A stretch of DNA of 21,838 nt from Leptospira ellisii (GTDB lineage Bacteria > Spirochaetota > Leptospiria > Leptospirales > Leptospiraceae): positions 1 to 21,838 of the forward strand of contig NZ_NPEF01000042.1 in NCBI RefSeq assembly GCF_002811955.1, written 5' to 3'. The translations under genes were made by a program, and so were the position numbers. The notes below the pieces were generated by a model. That model saw only the letters and a program-made list of their open reading frames with translations, was not told where the DNA came from and ran no database searches. This document shows, piece after piece, positions 1 to 8,410 of the stretch (the stretch's first letter is position 1; each line of letters begins with the position of its first letter).

Positions 1-584
1 CCGGAGAAACGAGGGAAAAGATCGCCTCCTTGGCTAGAGGTTATTTTCAGAGCGTAGGTTTTCAGTCCTTCAGTTTTCAGGATATCGCCGACGACCTCGG
101 GATCAAGAAGGCGAGCGTACATTATCATTTCCCCTCCAAGGAGGAACTGGGGCTCGAGGTGCTGGAGATTTATCATCGTGACTTCGAGATTTATACGGCC
201 AATCTAAAGGGTCGACCTCCGAGAGTGAGATTGTTCGCATTATTCAAGTTATACGAGGCCTATACCGGCGAAAACGGAAAGATCTGTCCTTTCGGCGTGG
301 TGGGAAACGAATACAACGTTTTGACGCAACCGATCCGGGATAAAACATTCGTACTGCACAATCAACACCGGGACTTTTTGATCCAAACGTTAAGCGACGG
401 ATTTAAGGAGGGGATTTTTCTTCTTCCTTTGAGCGCGCGCGAGACGGCGGATCTTTTTATGTCCGCGATACAAGGTTCCATGCAGATCGCCAGGATTCGG
501 AAGGATAAGGATTTCTTTCCGAAAACGATCAAAAGTCTTAAATCCATGATTCAAATAAAGGAGCAGAAAAATGCCGTCCACTGA
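1..584 (+). CDS. TetR/AcrR-family transcriptional regulator (5' end outside the window)
   Basis: The reading frame is open from base 3. It encodes a typical TetR N-terminus (TREKIASLARGYFQSVGF) before the TTG at position 30, so the true start is probably upstream of the window. The helix-turn-helix is clear: FSFQDIADDLGIKKASVHYHF followed by PSKEELG, the hallmark end of the TetR DNA-binding domain. The remaining roughly 135 residues are the helical ligand-binding and dimerisation part, with the CPFGVVGNEYN stretch often seen in AcrR-like members. The stop codon lies inside the next gene (14-bp overlap), so the two are co-transcribed. By family habit it would repress its own operon in response to a small hydrophobic ligand, possibly an acyl compound given the thioesterase partner. 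The ligand cannot be read from the sequence. The fold is certain; the role is inferred. Confidence 0.9.
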   Translation, partial: GETREKIASLARGYFQSVGFQSFSFQDIADDLGIKKASVHYHFPSKEELGLEVLEIYHRDFEIYTANLKGRPPRVRLFALFKLYEAYTGENGKICPFGVVGNEYNVLTQPIRDKTFVLHNQHRDFLIQTLSDGFKEGIFLLPLSARETADLFMSAIQGSMQIARIRKDKDFFPKTIKSLKSMIQIKEQKNAVH

Positions 585-1074
585 TTCCATCGCGAAAGCT
601 CAGGAAGAGCTGAATAAGATGACCGAAAAAATGGCGAAGGAATACGGGTTGAGCCTGGAAGTCCCTCCCAAATCGTTCAAGGAGATGAAGGCTCAATTCA
701 TCGAGATCGATTCGAAACGGATCGTAGTACGATTTCCGTATGACGAACGTTTTGCGAACCCGATGGGAATTTTTCAGGGAGGAATGCTCTGCACGGCGCT
801 CGATAATACTTTCGGCCCGCTTTCCTATCTCGCCGCGAAAAAACCCTGCGTGACGACGGATCTTTCCACGCAATTCTTCCGCACTTTTTTTCCCAAGGAC
901 GAATTCATCAACATCGAAGCGAAGGTGGTTTCCAAATCACCGGCGATGATGACGATGCAGGCCGAGGTCAGAAATCCGAAAAACAAACTCATCGCGATTT
1001 CCACCTCCAGCGTCCTGATTCTCCAGGAGTCCATGTTAAAGAGAATGACCGGCAAACAGGAACAGGAGGACTAA
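571..1074 (+). CDS. PaaI-like hotdog-fold thioesterase
   Basis: A protein of 167 residues, the usual size of a single hotdog domain. After a helical N-terminal extension (residues 5-40), the core carries NPMGIFQGGMLCTALDNTFG (residues 63-82). This corresponds to the PaaI/YdiI active-site helix, with the probable catalytic Asp78. The His that usually precedes the GG pair is Gln69 here, so catalysis may differ from classic PaaI enzymes. The later segment TDLSTQFFRTF matches the second conserved hotdog strand. The start ATG follows an AAGGAG ribosome site at 559-564 and overlaps the end of the TetR gene by 14 bp. The likely reaction is hydrolysis of an acyl-CoA thioester, with unknown substrate. 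A regulator plus thioesterase pair suggests detoxification or turnover of acyl-CoAs. The family is well supported, the substrate is not. Confidence 0.85.
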   Translation: MPSTDSIAKAQEELNKMTEKMAKEYGLSLEVPPKSFKEMKAQFIEIDSKRIVVRFPYDERFANPMGIFQGGMLCTALDNTFGPLSYLAAKKPCVTTDLSTQFFRTFFPKDEFINIEAKVVSKSPAMMTMQAEVRNPKNKLIAISTSSVLILQESMLKRMTGKQEQED

Positions 1075-1092
1075 GAGGGATCTTGAAACGGA

Positions 1093-2031
1093 TCAGCCGC
1101 AGTCGACTTGACCGCAGTTTTCCCGTTCCTCCTCCGTTTCCAAGGTTACATGAGAAATCCTTAATGTTTTAAGGATTTCCCTGGCTTTGGACTTGATCGT
1201 TCTTTGTCTTTCCCAGGGGAGGTCGTTTTTCAGCACGAGGTGCGCCGTCAGGGCGTTTTCGGTCGTGCTCAAGGACCAGATATGAATATGATGAATATTT
1301 AATACTCCGTCGATCGATCTCAGTTCCCGCTCCACCTTGTCGGCCCGGATCGCGTCGGGTGCGGAGTCCATACTGAGCCTTAGGCTTTCGCGGAACAATG
1401 GGACGTTTCCGTATACGATGACCAGTCCCACCGCGATCCCCGTTAAAGGGTCGATCCACTGGAATCCGGTCCACTGTATCAGAATTCCGGATACGATTAC
1501 GCCTAACGATACCAGTCCGTCCGCCAATAGATGCAGATATGCGCCTTTCATATTCAAGTCGTCGTCCTTGGACTTATGAAAAAGAAACGAAGAGGAAAAA
1601 TTGACGATCACTCCCGCAAGCGCGACGAGCGCGATCATACCTCCCGGAACGGGACTGGGATGATTCAGTTTTTCGTAGGATTCGTAAAAGATAAAAGCGA
1701 CCGTTCCGAATATGAGGATCGAATTCAAAAGGCTGATGAGAATGGAGGATTTTTTCCATCCATAGGTGAAACGCGGTGAAGGACTCCGTTCCTGCAGCTT
1801 CACCGCGATCCAGGCGAGTAAAAGGGAACTAACGTCCATCAGATTGTGCCCGGCGTCGGAGATCAACGCGAGCGATCCGGACCAAAGACCGATGCCCGCT
1901 TCCAGCGAGGCGTAAATAAGATTGAGAAAGATGGCTACGATTAGAGTTTTACTCGAATTTCCGGATTTGTGACTGTGATCGTGATGATGCGAATGGTCGT
2001 GTGAATGCCCGTGCGTGTGGTGATGTCCCAT
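1093..2031 (-). CDS. CDF-family zinc/cadmium efflux transporter (CzcD/ZitB type)
   Basis: A protein of 312 residues, standard for a cation diffusion facilitator. The N-terminus (residues 2-21) is a histidine-rich metal-binding tail. Six hydrophobic membrane segments follow. TM2 carries SDAGHNLMD (His62, Asp66) and TM5 carries HLLAD (His167, Asp171). These two HxxxD pairs form the transport site of zinc-selecting CDF proteins. A His-rich loop between TM4 and TM5 is not prominent. The cytoplasmic C-terminal domain has the ferredoxin-like pattern HHIHIWSL and ends with two Cys residues in the last seven positions. It probably exports Zn(II), and perhaps Cd(II) or Co(II), by proton antiport. It converges with the thioesterase gene with only 18 bp between the stops, and no terminator is visible there. 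A small palindrome at 2053-2068 may be an operator. The exact metal cannot be told. Confidence 0.93.
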   Translation of the reverse strand: MGHHHTHGHSHDHSHHHDHSHKSGNSSKTLIVAIFLNLIYASLEAGIGLWSGSLALISDAGHNLMDVSSLLLAWIAVKLQERSPSPRFTYGWKKSSILISLLNSILIFGTVAFIFYESYEKLNHPSPVPGGMIALVALAGVIVNFSSSFLFHKSKDDDLNMKGAYLHLLADGLVSLGVIVSGILIQWTGFQWIDPLTGIAVGLVIVYGNVPLFRESLRLSMDSAPDAIRADKVERELRSIDGVLNIHHIHIWSLSTTENALTAHLVLKNDLPWERQRTIKSKAREILKTLRISHVTLETEEERENCGQVDCG

Positions 2032-2052
2032 GTTGTTTTCCAGAAAATCGAA

Positions 2053-2068
2053 CTAATCCCCAGATTAG
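2053..2068. promoter_or_regulatory. Short perfect palindrome upstream of the CDF exporter
   Basis: CTAATC-CCCA-GATTAG is a perfect 6-bp inverted repeat with a 4-bp centre, 22 bp before the exporter's ATG on the minus strand. A possible minus-strand promoter overlaps it: TTTACA, a 15-bp spacer and TAATCT, with the TAATCT inside the palindrome. A metal-responsive repressor site would fit this position, but the arms are short and chance is a real alternative. The rest of the 2032-2254 gap shows no gene that I can support. Confidence 0.3.
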
Positions 2069-2254
2069 AGTCTCCGTTCGAATGTAAACAGAAAAACCGA
2101 TCCGTTGTTGAGAATGGGTTCTCTGATAAAGATGAAACGAGGTTCGAAAGAGCTCCGTAATAAATTAGACTTCTTGAAAGCGCAAAACGGGGAGGGGATC
2201 CTGCGGACAATGGCGCGGGGTTTTAGAAAAGAATCTTCGTGCGTGCCGGAATCC

Positions 2255-4768
2255 TTATCCGAAACGGCGATCGTTCCGTCGTCCGTTTAACGAATGTAGC
2301 GTCTCCTCCAATTTGGAGATTCGATCTCCGTTTTTGAGATCCTTATAAGCGCGGATCAAATTCCTGAGGTTGCGCGCGTTCCGAGGCTTCCGAATCCGAA
2401 GTCTTTCCCCCATGTCCACGGCCCGATGTATTTCTCCCGCCTTTCGCAACATTCTGGAAGCATAACCTAACATAAGTTCGTCGGAAGGAACCGCGTCCAG
2501 ATATTCGTGAAGACAAAAGGAGGTTTTGTCGTATTTCCTGATTCTGAAAAACGCGAAAGCGAGTTCCTTTAGTGCGGAAGGGCGCGTTTCCTTCCCGTTC
2601 CGAAGTTCGGAAAAAAATCTTTCCAGGTTTTTTTCGTCCCTTTTCGGAAGTTTTATTTTCTCGTCGCGGGGTATTTTTCCGTTCCATTCAATTTTCATAA
2701 TGGATAGATCGTCGGTGAGAACCCCTTCCCGATCCAGTTGTCTTTCTATTCTCTCGAGATCCCCTCCGGATTCCTCCACGATTTTCAGGATCCTGGTTTC
2801 GTCGTAGTTCATATTCCTTCTGCCGTCAGTCGTTTCCAAAAGGATGTCGTCCCTTCCGTCGGAACCGTTGAATAATACGTCTCCGGGTTGAAGCTGAAAG
2901 GTCTGTACGGAAAGCGTTCCTTCCACGAGCTGCGATCCCAATTTTCTATAAAACACGTCGTCCCCCAGAAAGGACGCGATTCCGTCTCTATAGAGAATGG
3001 AATAAGGATGTTCGGCGTTCATATAATACACGAAACCTGTCCTATCGTCTATTACGCCTAACACGATCGATACGAGCATGGAGCCTTCGAAACTTTCGAA
3101 CACGCGGTGAAGTTCTATGAAGGAATTCTTAAGCCATCGTTCCGGATAAAGCTCCTTCATAAACGAACTGAATCTGGTTCTTTCTATGATGGATTTGAAA
3201 ACGGCGCCAAGCACCAACGCTCCTCCGGCGCCCTGCATGGATTTTCCCATCGCGTCCGCGTTGAAGAATACGGTGACCTTCCTTCCCTTTAGTACGATAG
3301 TTTCGGTTTTACAAAGGTCTCCTCCGATCTCGTTGCGGACGTTTTTAAAAAGGAATTCCTTCTTCTGTTTGATGAAGAATCGAATCCGCACGTCGTCGCC
3401 TTCCGCGTTGTTTTTTCCCAGAGGATTGATGAGAAGAGAGGTGAGGAAGTAATCTCCGTCCTGTTGATCCTTGAGTCTGCTCATGATCTCCAGGGTTTCG
3501 GAAAGTTCCTTCGTTCTTTCCTCCACGCGGTGCTCCAGGTTCGCGTTTAGCTCTTCGGTTTTGACGTGAAGTTCGCTGAATCGTTCCGCCAAAATCGTCG
3601 CGATTCCCATTACGTAAATGAAGAATCCGTATTTGCTTAGGGCGATTCCCGTATTGAGTACCAACGAATCGATCACGTCGAACACCGCCGTCGCCGTGAT
3701 TACGATCGTACCGAGAAAAAGTCTTTTCGCGGCGGGAAGTTTGTGTCGGATTCCGCGGATCAAAATGTAGAAGTTCACGGGAGCAGCGAAGAGGATCGCG
3801 CCGAACTGCCAGATTCTCAGAATATATTCGCAGACGTACATGGGGGCGAAAAAGGTGGGAATCGCCAAAAGGACGTTAAACGCCGAATAATACCGGATCA
3901 GCGGAACGGTTTTTCCGTTGAAAAGCCGGCTCATAAACGTGAAATAACAGGAAACGAGAATATACAGCGCGATCAATTCCACCCTTTGAACGATCCTGGT
4001 GTCGACGTCGTTTTCGAAAACCGCGGAAGATCTCGTATAGATGTAAAGCCCGAGCAGGAGCGCGAATATCCCGAAGGAAAGATTGTGTTTTTCCTTCCTT
4101 CTTTTTAAAAAAAGGAAAAGGTGATAGAGACCGGTCGTGACGTAGATTCCCATCAACATAAGTCCGATGCGGTCCTGTTCCTGATAAATCAGTTCTTTAT
4201 AATATCCTAAATCGTATCCGGATGTGAGATAAAATCCGGTATGGTCGTATCTCGGATCTCCGCTCAATTTGATCAGGATTTTGTTGCGGGTCGGTTTCAG
4301 AATTTTTTTGTCGATTTCGTAAACCTGACCGCGGACCGTTCTCGAAACGAGGACCTTGTCCTCCGAAATTTTCCCCTCCTGCGCGATCCGTTTTCCGTTT
4401 ATATAAACTTCGAAAGCCTCTCCGATTTCTCCGAAACGGATCCCCGGTTCCTGGGAGTTCTCGGAAAAACCGACGGGGAGATCGAATTCCGTATAGAAGC
4501 TGAACGTGTGGAACGAACCTTCCGGCTCGTAGAATTTATTCGCCCAGATCGGAAAGCTGCGGGTTATTTTCCATTCCGTGTCCGGTTCGAAATCCTCCTC
4601 CAAAAATTCGGGCCGAAAACGGTCCAAAAGCCTCCATTCTAGATTCGCGCAGATTCCGTTCGAGTCGCATCGTTTCGACAGATCGATCTGACTTTCGGAA
4701 TTCAAAGACGTCAGAACGGTCGCGGCGAGATATAATATATATGCAAAAATTCTAAACTGACGTTTCAT
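2255..4768 (-). CDS. Membrane-anchored SpoIIE/PP2C-type protein phosphatase with 7TM sensor module
   Basis: The frame is open to 4804, but I place the start at the ATG at 4768. There the protein begins MKRQFRIF followed by a hydrophobic signal peptide, giving 837 residues. Order of parts: signal peptide (1 to about 25); beta-rich extracytoplasmic domain of the 7TMR-DISM type (about 30-185); seven hydrophobic helices (about 190-385); coiled coil including LEHRVEERTKELSETLEIM (about 390-430); PP2C-like SpoIIE domain (about 435-700); helical TPR-like tail (about 715-830). Phosphatase metal residues are visible: Asp484 in GGDLCK, Asp505 in DAMGKS, Asp637 in GSDGRDD and Asp686/Asp687 in DDLSIMK. 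The expected role is to sense an external or envelope signal and dephosphorylate a cytoplasmic Ser/Thr target, classically an anti-sigma-factor antagonist. No STAS or anti-sigma gene lies next to it, so the partner is unknown. Confidence 0.88.
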   Translation of the reverse strand: MKRQFRIFAYILYLAATVLTSLNSESQIDLSKRCDSNGICANLEWRLLDRFRPEFLEEDFEPDTEWKITRSFPIWANKFYEPEGSFHTFSFYTEFDLPVGFSENSQEPGIRFGEIGEAFEVYINGKRIAQEGKISEDKVLVSRTVRGQVYEIDKKILKPTRNKILIKLSGDPRYDHTGFYLTSGYDLGYYKELIYQEQDRIGLMLMGIYVTTGLYHLFLFLKRRKEKHNLSFGIFALLLGLYIYTRSSAVFENDVDTRIVQRVELIALYILVSCYFTFMSRLFNGKTVPLIRYYSAFNVLLAIPTFFAPMYVCEYILRIWQFGAILFAAPVNFYILIRGIRHKLPAAKRLFLGTIVITATAVFDVIDSLVLNTGIALSKYGFFIYVMGIATILAERFSELHVKTEELNANLEHRVEERTKELSETLEIMSRLKDQQDGDYFLTSLLINPLGKNNAEGDDVRIRFFIKQKKEFLFKNVRNEIGGDLCKTETIVLKGRKVTVFFNADAMGKSMQGAGGALVLGAVFKSIIERTRFSSFMKELYPERWLKNSFIELHRVFESFEGSMLVSIVLGVIDDRTGFVYYMNAEHPYSILYRDGIASFLGDDVFYRKLGSQLVEGTLSVQTFQLQPGDVLFNGSDGRDDILLETTDGRRNMNYDETRILKIVEESGGDLERIERQLDREGVLTDDLSIMKIEWNGKIPRDEKIKLPKRDEKNLERFFSELRNGKETRPSALKELAFAFFRIRKYDKTSFCLHEYLDAVPSDELMLGYASRMLRKAGEIHRAVDMGERLRIRKPRNARNLRNLIRAYKDLKNGDRISKLEETLHSLNGRRNDRRFG

Positions 4769-5096
4769 TTGATCCGTAACCGCGCTTCGATCCGCTCGGA
4801 ACATAGCCGGTCCGTTTTTCGTTTTCGGACAATTTTATTTACGGAAGGAAAGCGATCCAACGGAAATCGCAAACGGTTCCCTAAAACGAAAAGACGTTTT
4901 AGGGAACTCGACGCGGTTTTCCTTTCGAATTCAGGATGCGAATCGATTGCGGATCGGGATTTCGAAAAACGAAAAGCGGTTCCGTTCCGAAACAGCTTTC
5001 GATTCTCCCGTTTTTTAAGGAAAAATGTCACGAAATTCCGCATCAAAGTAAACTATTGTTGCAATTGTTGTTAAAAAAAGTATTTATTGTCGATTT
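4769..5096. other. Divergent intergenic region between phosphatase and secreted-protein genes
   Basis: This 328-bp region separates two divergent genes and holds no gene I can support. Open frames on both strands here are rich in Arg, Lys and Phe and look like untranslated sequence. It contains the 13-bp inverted repeat at 4876-4907 and, toward the right, an A+T-rich stretch (about 5050-5090) that probably carries the promoter of the 335-residue secreted protein. A loose promoter match there is TTGCAA (5059-5064), a 16-bp spacer and TATTTA (5081-5086). This would place the transcript start only a few bases before the ATG at 5097, so that mRNA may be nearly leaderless. No Shine-Dalgarno sequence precedes the ATG. 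Confidence 0.5.
4876..4907. repeat. Perfect 13-bp inverted repeat (stem-loop) in the divergent promoter region
   Basis: The arms GTTCCCTAAAACG (4876-4888) and CGTTTTAGGGAAC (4895-4907) are exactly complementary and are separated by AAAAGA. As RNA this would be a 13-bp hairpin with a 6-base loop on either strand. No T-run follows on the plus strand and none directly on the minus strand, so it is not a standard terminator. It lies about 110 bp upstream of the phosphatase start and 190 bp upstream of the secreted-protein start. A dimeric repressor site or a leader-RNA structure are both possible. Confidence 0.75.
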
Positions 5097-6104
5097 ATGT
5101 TTTGGAAGAAATTGACTTACTTCTTCTCGTTCTTGATCTTATGTCACGGCGTAAGCGCGTATCAAGAGGACGGACATTTTTACACCGTTCAAACCGTTCT
5201 GAACAACTTTCATACTCCTTCTCCTCTCACCAAGGAGGAAACGGCCCTCGTCGCGTTTTGCGCACAACTTCCGGACGAAGTTCCGGAACTCGACGCGATT
5301 TCCGTATATCGCAAATTGGCTTTCGGATATCCCCTTCAGTTTTTGCTCTGGGTTTTTACCGATCGAGGATCCAGCGACGTTTTGGGAAGAATGGCGGAAG
5401 TGCAGCAGCTTCTGCACGGTTTGACGGGCGGCAACAGCGATCATCTGCGACGAGTCGCGTTGACGACGTTGGATCAGTTGCGGAGCGAGCTCACTTCCAA
5501 AAAGGAAAAACAGCCCGAAAAACTCTGTGCGCTCGGATTCGCCTTTCACTTGTTAGGTGATTCGTTCGCACACCGCAAACTGTACAATCCTAGAAAGATG
5601 TATCCTACCGGAAGAGGGCACGCTTCGGATATGACCCTTCCCGATCATCCGGTTCACAGCGATAGTCGCGTCACGGAGTGGGAGAATTACGCTAAGGGAA
5701 TTCCGAATTTATTCCGCTCCAACTTAAAGGAGATCGTGATCAAGGACGATTTTCCGAAAGTGCGGGAGCTCACGGGGGACAATAATCCCTGGCACTGTAT
5801 CTTCGGCACCAAGTGCGAAGACAATATGAGAAAAATCTTATTAAATCGCCTTCGGGAATCCGACTCGTTTCCGAAATACGATCCTATTCAGAAGGAACGT
5901 TATCCGGCATCGAATTGCCAGGGTTATGTGGAAAAGGTGGTGGAGTCTAGGGATATTCCGTTCACTCCCGATTGCGAAAAATCCTGGAAGATATACAAGA
6001 CCACTTCCATGGATATTTGGAAACGGCTCGGATACTTTCAGGCGGAATCTTCGCGTAAACAGATCGAACTCTACGAAGGGGACGGCTTATGGCAGAATCA
6101 GTAA
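5097..6104 (+). CDS. Secreted protein with zinc-phospholipase-C/P1-nuclease-like motif pattern
   Basis: A protein of 335 residues with a clear Sec signal peptide: basic start MFWKK, hydrophobic core, and probable cleavage after VSA (residue 21). The Cys16 before it has Leu at -1, so a lipoprotein is unlikely. The mature chain is mostly helical. It carries HLLGDSFAH (His151, Asp155, His159), an early His27 near the mature N-terminus, and a downstream DHPVHSD region (His184, His187) followed by Glu194 and Glu196. A mature N-terminal polar cluster, an HxxxD...H helix and a later H...E helix recall the trinuclear-zinc site of phospholipase C and S1/P1 nuclease folds. The spacing differs from the textbook enzymes and this is not a proven homology. 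No Shine-Dalgarno sequence is evident. The gene overlaps the next one by 16 bp. It is surely a real exported protein; the enzymatic role is a suggestion. Confidence 0.8.
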   Translation: MFWKKLTYFFSFLILCHGVSAYQEDGHFYTVQTVLNNFHTPSPLTKEETALVAFCAQLPDEVPELDAISVYRKLAFGYPLQFLLWVFTDRGSSDVLGRMAEVQQLLHGLTGGNSDHLRRVALTTLDQLRSELTSKKEKQPEKLCALGFAFHLLGDSFAHRKLYNPRKMYPTGRGHASDMTLPDHPVHSDSRVTEWENYAKGIPNLFRSNLKEIVIKDDFPKVRELTGDNNPWHCIFGTKCEDNMRKILLNRLRESDSFPKYDPIQKERYPASNCQGYVEKVVESRDIPFTPDCEKSWKIYKTTSMDIWKRLGYFQAESSRKQIELYEGDGLWQNQ

Positions 6105-6523
6105 GCGAGGAGAATCCCCGTAAAAAAAGAAAACGGAAGGTGAAACGAAAGTCGATCCTCAGCGAGGTGTTCATCGTTTTCGCCGGACTTCCGATTCTCC
6201 TGATTTGGGTTTGGTTTCGCACGTTCGTCTGTTGGGGACGTCTGGGTTTTTTCGGTGAACTTTTCTGCAGGGTTTCCGGAATCATCAAACCGATCCTTCT
6301 CGTTTCCACTTTGGTGCTTTTGGTTCTTTGTCTCGTGGATCTTCACAAGCTGGGCGACGAACTCGAAGACCTTCCCAAATGGTCGATGAAAAGAAGTTAT
6401 CGGGGTTTTCGGTCCTTGGAGAATTGGGATAAGTTCCATTTTCTTTTTTCGTTCGTTTCCTTTTTGGGGGCGTTGATCATAGGAATCTATCTTCTCCGCC
6501 ATTTCGAATTCAGTTTATTTTAA
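6089..6523 (+). CDS. Small membrane protein with three predicted transmembrane helices
   Basis: A protein of 144 residues that I do not recognise. The first 24 residues are very basic (KKRKRKVKRK), which would hold the N-terminus in the cytoplasm. Hydrophobic helices lie at about residues 25-47, 64-86 and 115-138. The loop between helices two and three is charged (DLHKLGDELEDLPKW). The ATG lies inside the end of the secreted-protein gene (16-bp overlap in another frame), so the two are translated from one message and may act together. The GMC oxidoreductase gene starts 27 bp after its stop, which extends the likely operon. No motif points to transport or catalysis. Confidence 0.75.
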   Translation: MAESVSEENPRKKRKRKVKRKSILSEVFIVFAGLPILLIWVWFRTFVCWGRLGFFGELFCRVSGIIKPILLVSTLVLLVLCLVDLHKLGDELEDLPKWSMKRSYRGFRSLENWDKFHFLFSFVSFLGALIIGIYLLRHFEFSLF

Positions 6524-6550
6524 TAGATTCATAGAATTTTCGGGGTTGTA

Positions 6551-8272
6551 ATGAAAAAATACGAAGCGGTCGTAATAGGAACCGGTTTCGGCGGAGCCGT
6601 AAACGGTTGTAGGTTGAGTAAAAAATGGCCGGGGCAGGTGCTGATTCTGGAACGCGGTAAACGTTATCCGATGGGTTCCTTTCCCCGTTCTCCGCACGCC
6701 ATGTCCAAAAATTTCTGGAACGTTCCGGAAGAAAACAGCAAGGTTCGTCCTAAAAAACTCTCCAAACTCAATCAGACGGGCTTATTCGACATCAGAAACT
6801 ATCCGCATATGGACGTCGTCCTTTCCGCGGGTTTGGGAGGAGGTTCCCTGATTTATGCGAACGTCTTTTTGGAACCGCCGGATCACGTCTTCGACGATCG
6901 TTGGCCGACCAACATCAGAAAAAAATCTCTCACACCGTATTATAAAATCGTAAAAGAGGTTTTGGGTTCGAGACCGATTCCGCAAAACTCGGATCCCCGC
7001 AGACGGATCGTCCGTACGGAGTTGTTCCAAAAATTCGCGAAATCGGCGGGAAGGGAATCGAAATTGGCGGACATCAACGTATTTTTCGGAAACGATTTCA
7101 AAAAGCCGACTCCGATCGGGCTTCAGGAGAAGAACAGATACGGCGCGGTTCAGACTTCCTGCGTTTACTGCGCGGAATGCGATATAGGCTGCAACACACA
7201 TTCCAAAAACACTCTGGACCTCAATTATCTTTTCGTGGCGGAGAACAAATACAAAGCCGATATCCGGACGGAACATCTGGTCGATAGGATCGTACCGCTC
7301 GCCCCGGACGGAAGCGACAATCCCGCCTATCACGGAGAACACGGTTACAGAGTATATTATAGAAATCTAAATTCCGAAAGCAGGGAATTCGAAACCGTGG
7401 TCGCGAAACGGGTCGTGATTTCGGCGGGAACGCTCGGAAGCACGGAACTTTTGCTGAAATGCAAACGGGAATTCAAAACGCTGCCGGACGTTTCCGATCA
7501 TTTGGGAAAACAGTTTTCGGGTAACGGAGATTTTCTTTCCTTTGCGACGCAGGGAAAGGAACCCGCCGATCCCAATTACGGACCGATTATAACGCAATAT
7601 ACGGACTACAATCTGTTTAAGAATTTCGATCCGCGGAGAGCCTTCGTTCTGGAGGACGCGAGTTACCCCGTTTTCGCGTCGTATTTCACCGAGGCGGCCA
7701 TTCCCTGGTTTTTAAGGATCGGATTTTTCCTTCATACGATCGCGGAATTGTTCAAACGTTTTTTCTCCGGAAAAATTTTCGGAAAAGTGGGCTATCTTTT
7801 CAGCGAGCTTATGAAAGGGGACGTTTCGTATACGACCGCGGTTCTGCTTTGTATGGGAATCGACCGCGCCGACGGAGAGATGGTTTTGGATCGTAAGCGA
7901 GGATTACAATTGGTCTGGCCTCAAAAAAACAGTATGCCTTTGTACGAAAGCATTCTCGGAGTCACGAAAAGTTTTGCTGGCTTCATCAAAGCCAGAACGC
8001 ATTTCGCTCTGCCGACGTGGGCGTGGCCGATCCGGAACAACGTTTCGGTGCATCCCTTAGGGGGTTGTATACTCGGAACCACCAAAACGAATTCCGTCAC
8101 TTCCTCGGAAGCGAAAACGTTCGGACAGGTTTTTTCCTATCAAGGGCTTTACGTCGCGGACGGAAGTTTGTCTCCGACCGCCATCGGAGCCAATCCGTCG
8201 ATGACGATCGCGGCTTTGTCCGAACTCGTCGCGGAAGGAATTACGGGAATCAAACCCACCGCGAAACTATAG
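6551..8272 (+). CDS. GMC-family FAD oxidoreductase, cholesterol-oxidase-like (GMC1)
   Basis: A protein of 573 residues, normal for the glucose-methanol-choline family. The FAD-binding Rossmann fold opens the chain (VVIGTGFGGAVNGCRL with LILERG). The GMC signature SAGLGGGSLIYANV follows near residue 95. At the active site is VHPLGGC (His501), followed by VADGSLSPTAIGANPSMT, whose Asn completes the catalytic His/Asn pair. Unlike textbook GMC enzymes it has a CxxCxxCxxxC cluster (Cys204, Cys207, Cys210, Cys214) followed by a KNTLDLNYLF stretch. A hydrophobic segment at about 384-420 could sit on a membrane. It would oxidise an alcohol group on a lipid or sterol-like substrate. The acceptor could be oxygen or, through an Fe-S cluster, a membrane carrier. 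The family is certain; substrate and acceptor are unknown. Confidence 0.9.
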   Translation: MKKYEAVVIGTGFGGAVNGCRLSKKWPGQVLILERGKRYPMGSFPRSPHAMSKNFWNVPEENSKVRPKKLSKLNQTGLFDIRNYPHMDVVLSAGLGGGSLIYANVFLEPPDHVFDDRWPTNIRKKSLTPYYKIVKEVLGSRPIPQNSDPRRRIVRTELFQKFAKSAGRESKLADINVFFGNDFKKPTPIGLQEKNRYGAVQTSCVYCAECDIGCNTHSKNTLDLNYLFVAENKYKADIRTEHLVDRIVPLAPDGSDNPAYHGEHGYRVYYRNLNSESREFETVVAKRVVISAGTLGSTELLLKCKREFKTLPDVSDHLGKQFSGNGDFLSFATQGKEPADPNYGPIITQYTDYNLFKNFDPRRAFVLEDASYPVFASYFTEAAIPWFLRIGFFLHTIAELFKRFFSGKIFGKVGYLFSELMKGDVSYTTAVLLCMGIDRADGEMVLDRKRGLQLVWPQKNSMPLYESILGVTKSFAGFIKARTHFALPTWAWPIRNNVSVHPLGGCILGTTKTNSVTSSEAKTFGQVFSYQGLYVADGSLSPTAIGANPSMTIAALSELVAEGITGIKPTAKL

Positions 8273-8410
8273 AATCGGTCGGCGGATAAGTTGTGATAAA
8301 AAACACGATTCTGTGAGCAAAACGAAAACAAGTGAAAATATTGGGGCAAAAATATTCGTCTAACATGCCTGCAGTGAAAACCGTATAAAAATATCGTTTT
8401 TAGGTTTATT

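Noticed and set aside
2105..2290. 61-residue plus-strand frame in the gap between exporter and phosphatase
   Set aside because: No ribosome site, it overlaps the phosphatase 3' end, and it has no recognisable features.
4769..4804. Twelve-residue upstream extension of the phosphatase
   Set aside because: It would place a polar stretch before the signal peptide. The ATG at 4768 gives a normal basic-then-hydrophobic start.
4769..5074. Plus- and minus-strand frames of about 100 residues in the divergent gap
   Set aside because: Both are dominated by Arg, Phe, Ser and Lys, lack ribosome sites and cross the inverted repeat. They are best seen as chance open frames.
5087..5560. 157-residue plus-strand frame starting just before the secreted-protein gene
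   Set aside because: It overlaps the 335-residue frame, which has a clear signal peptide and structured sequence. The alternative is Arg/Ser-rich and looks like out-of-frame sequence.
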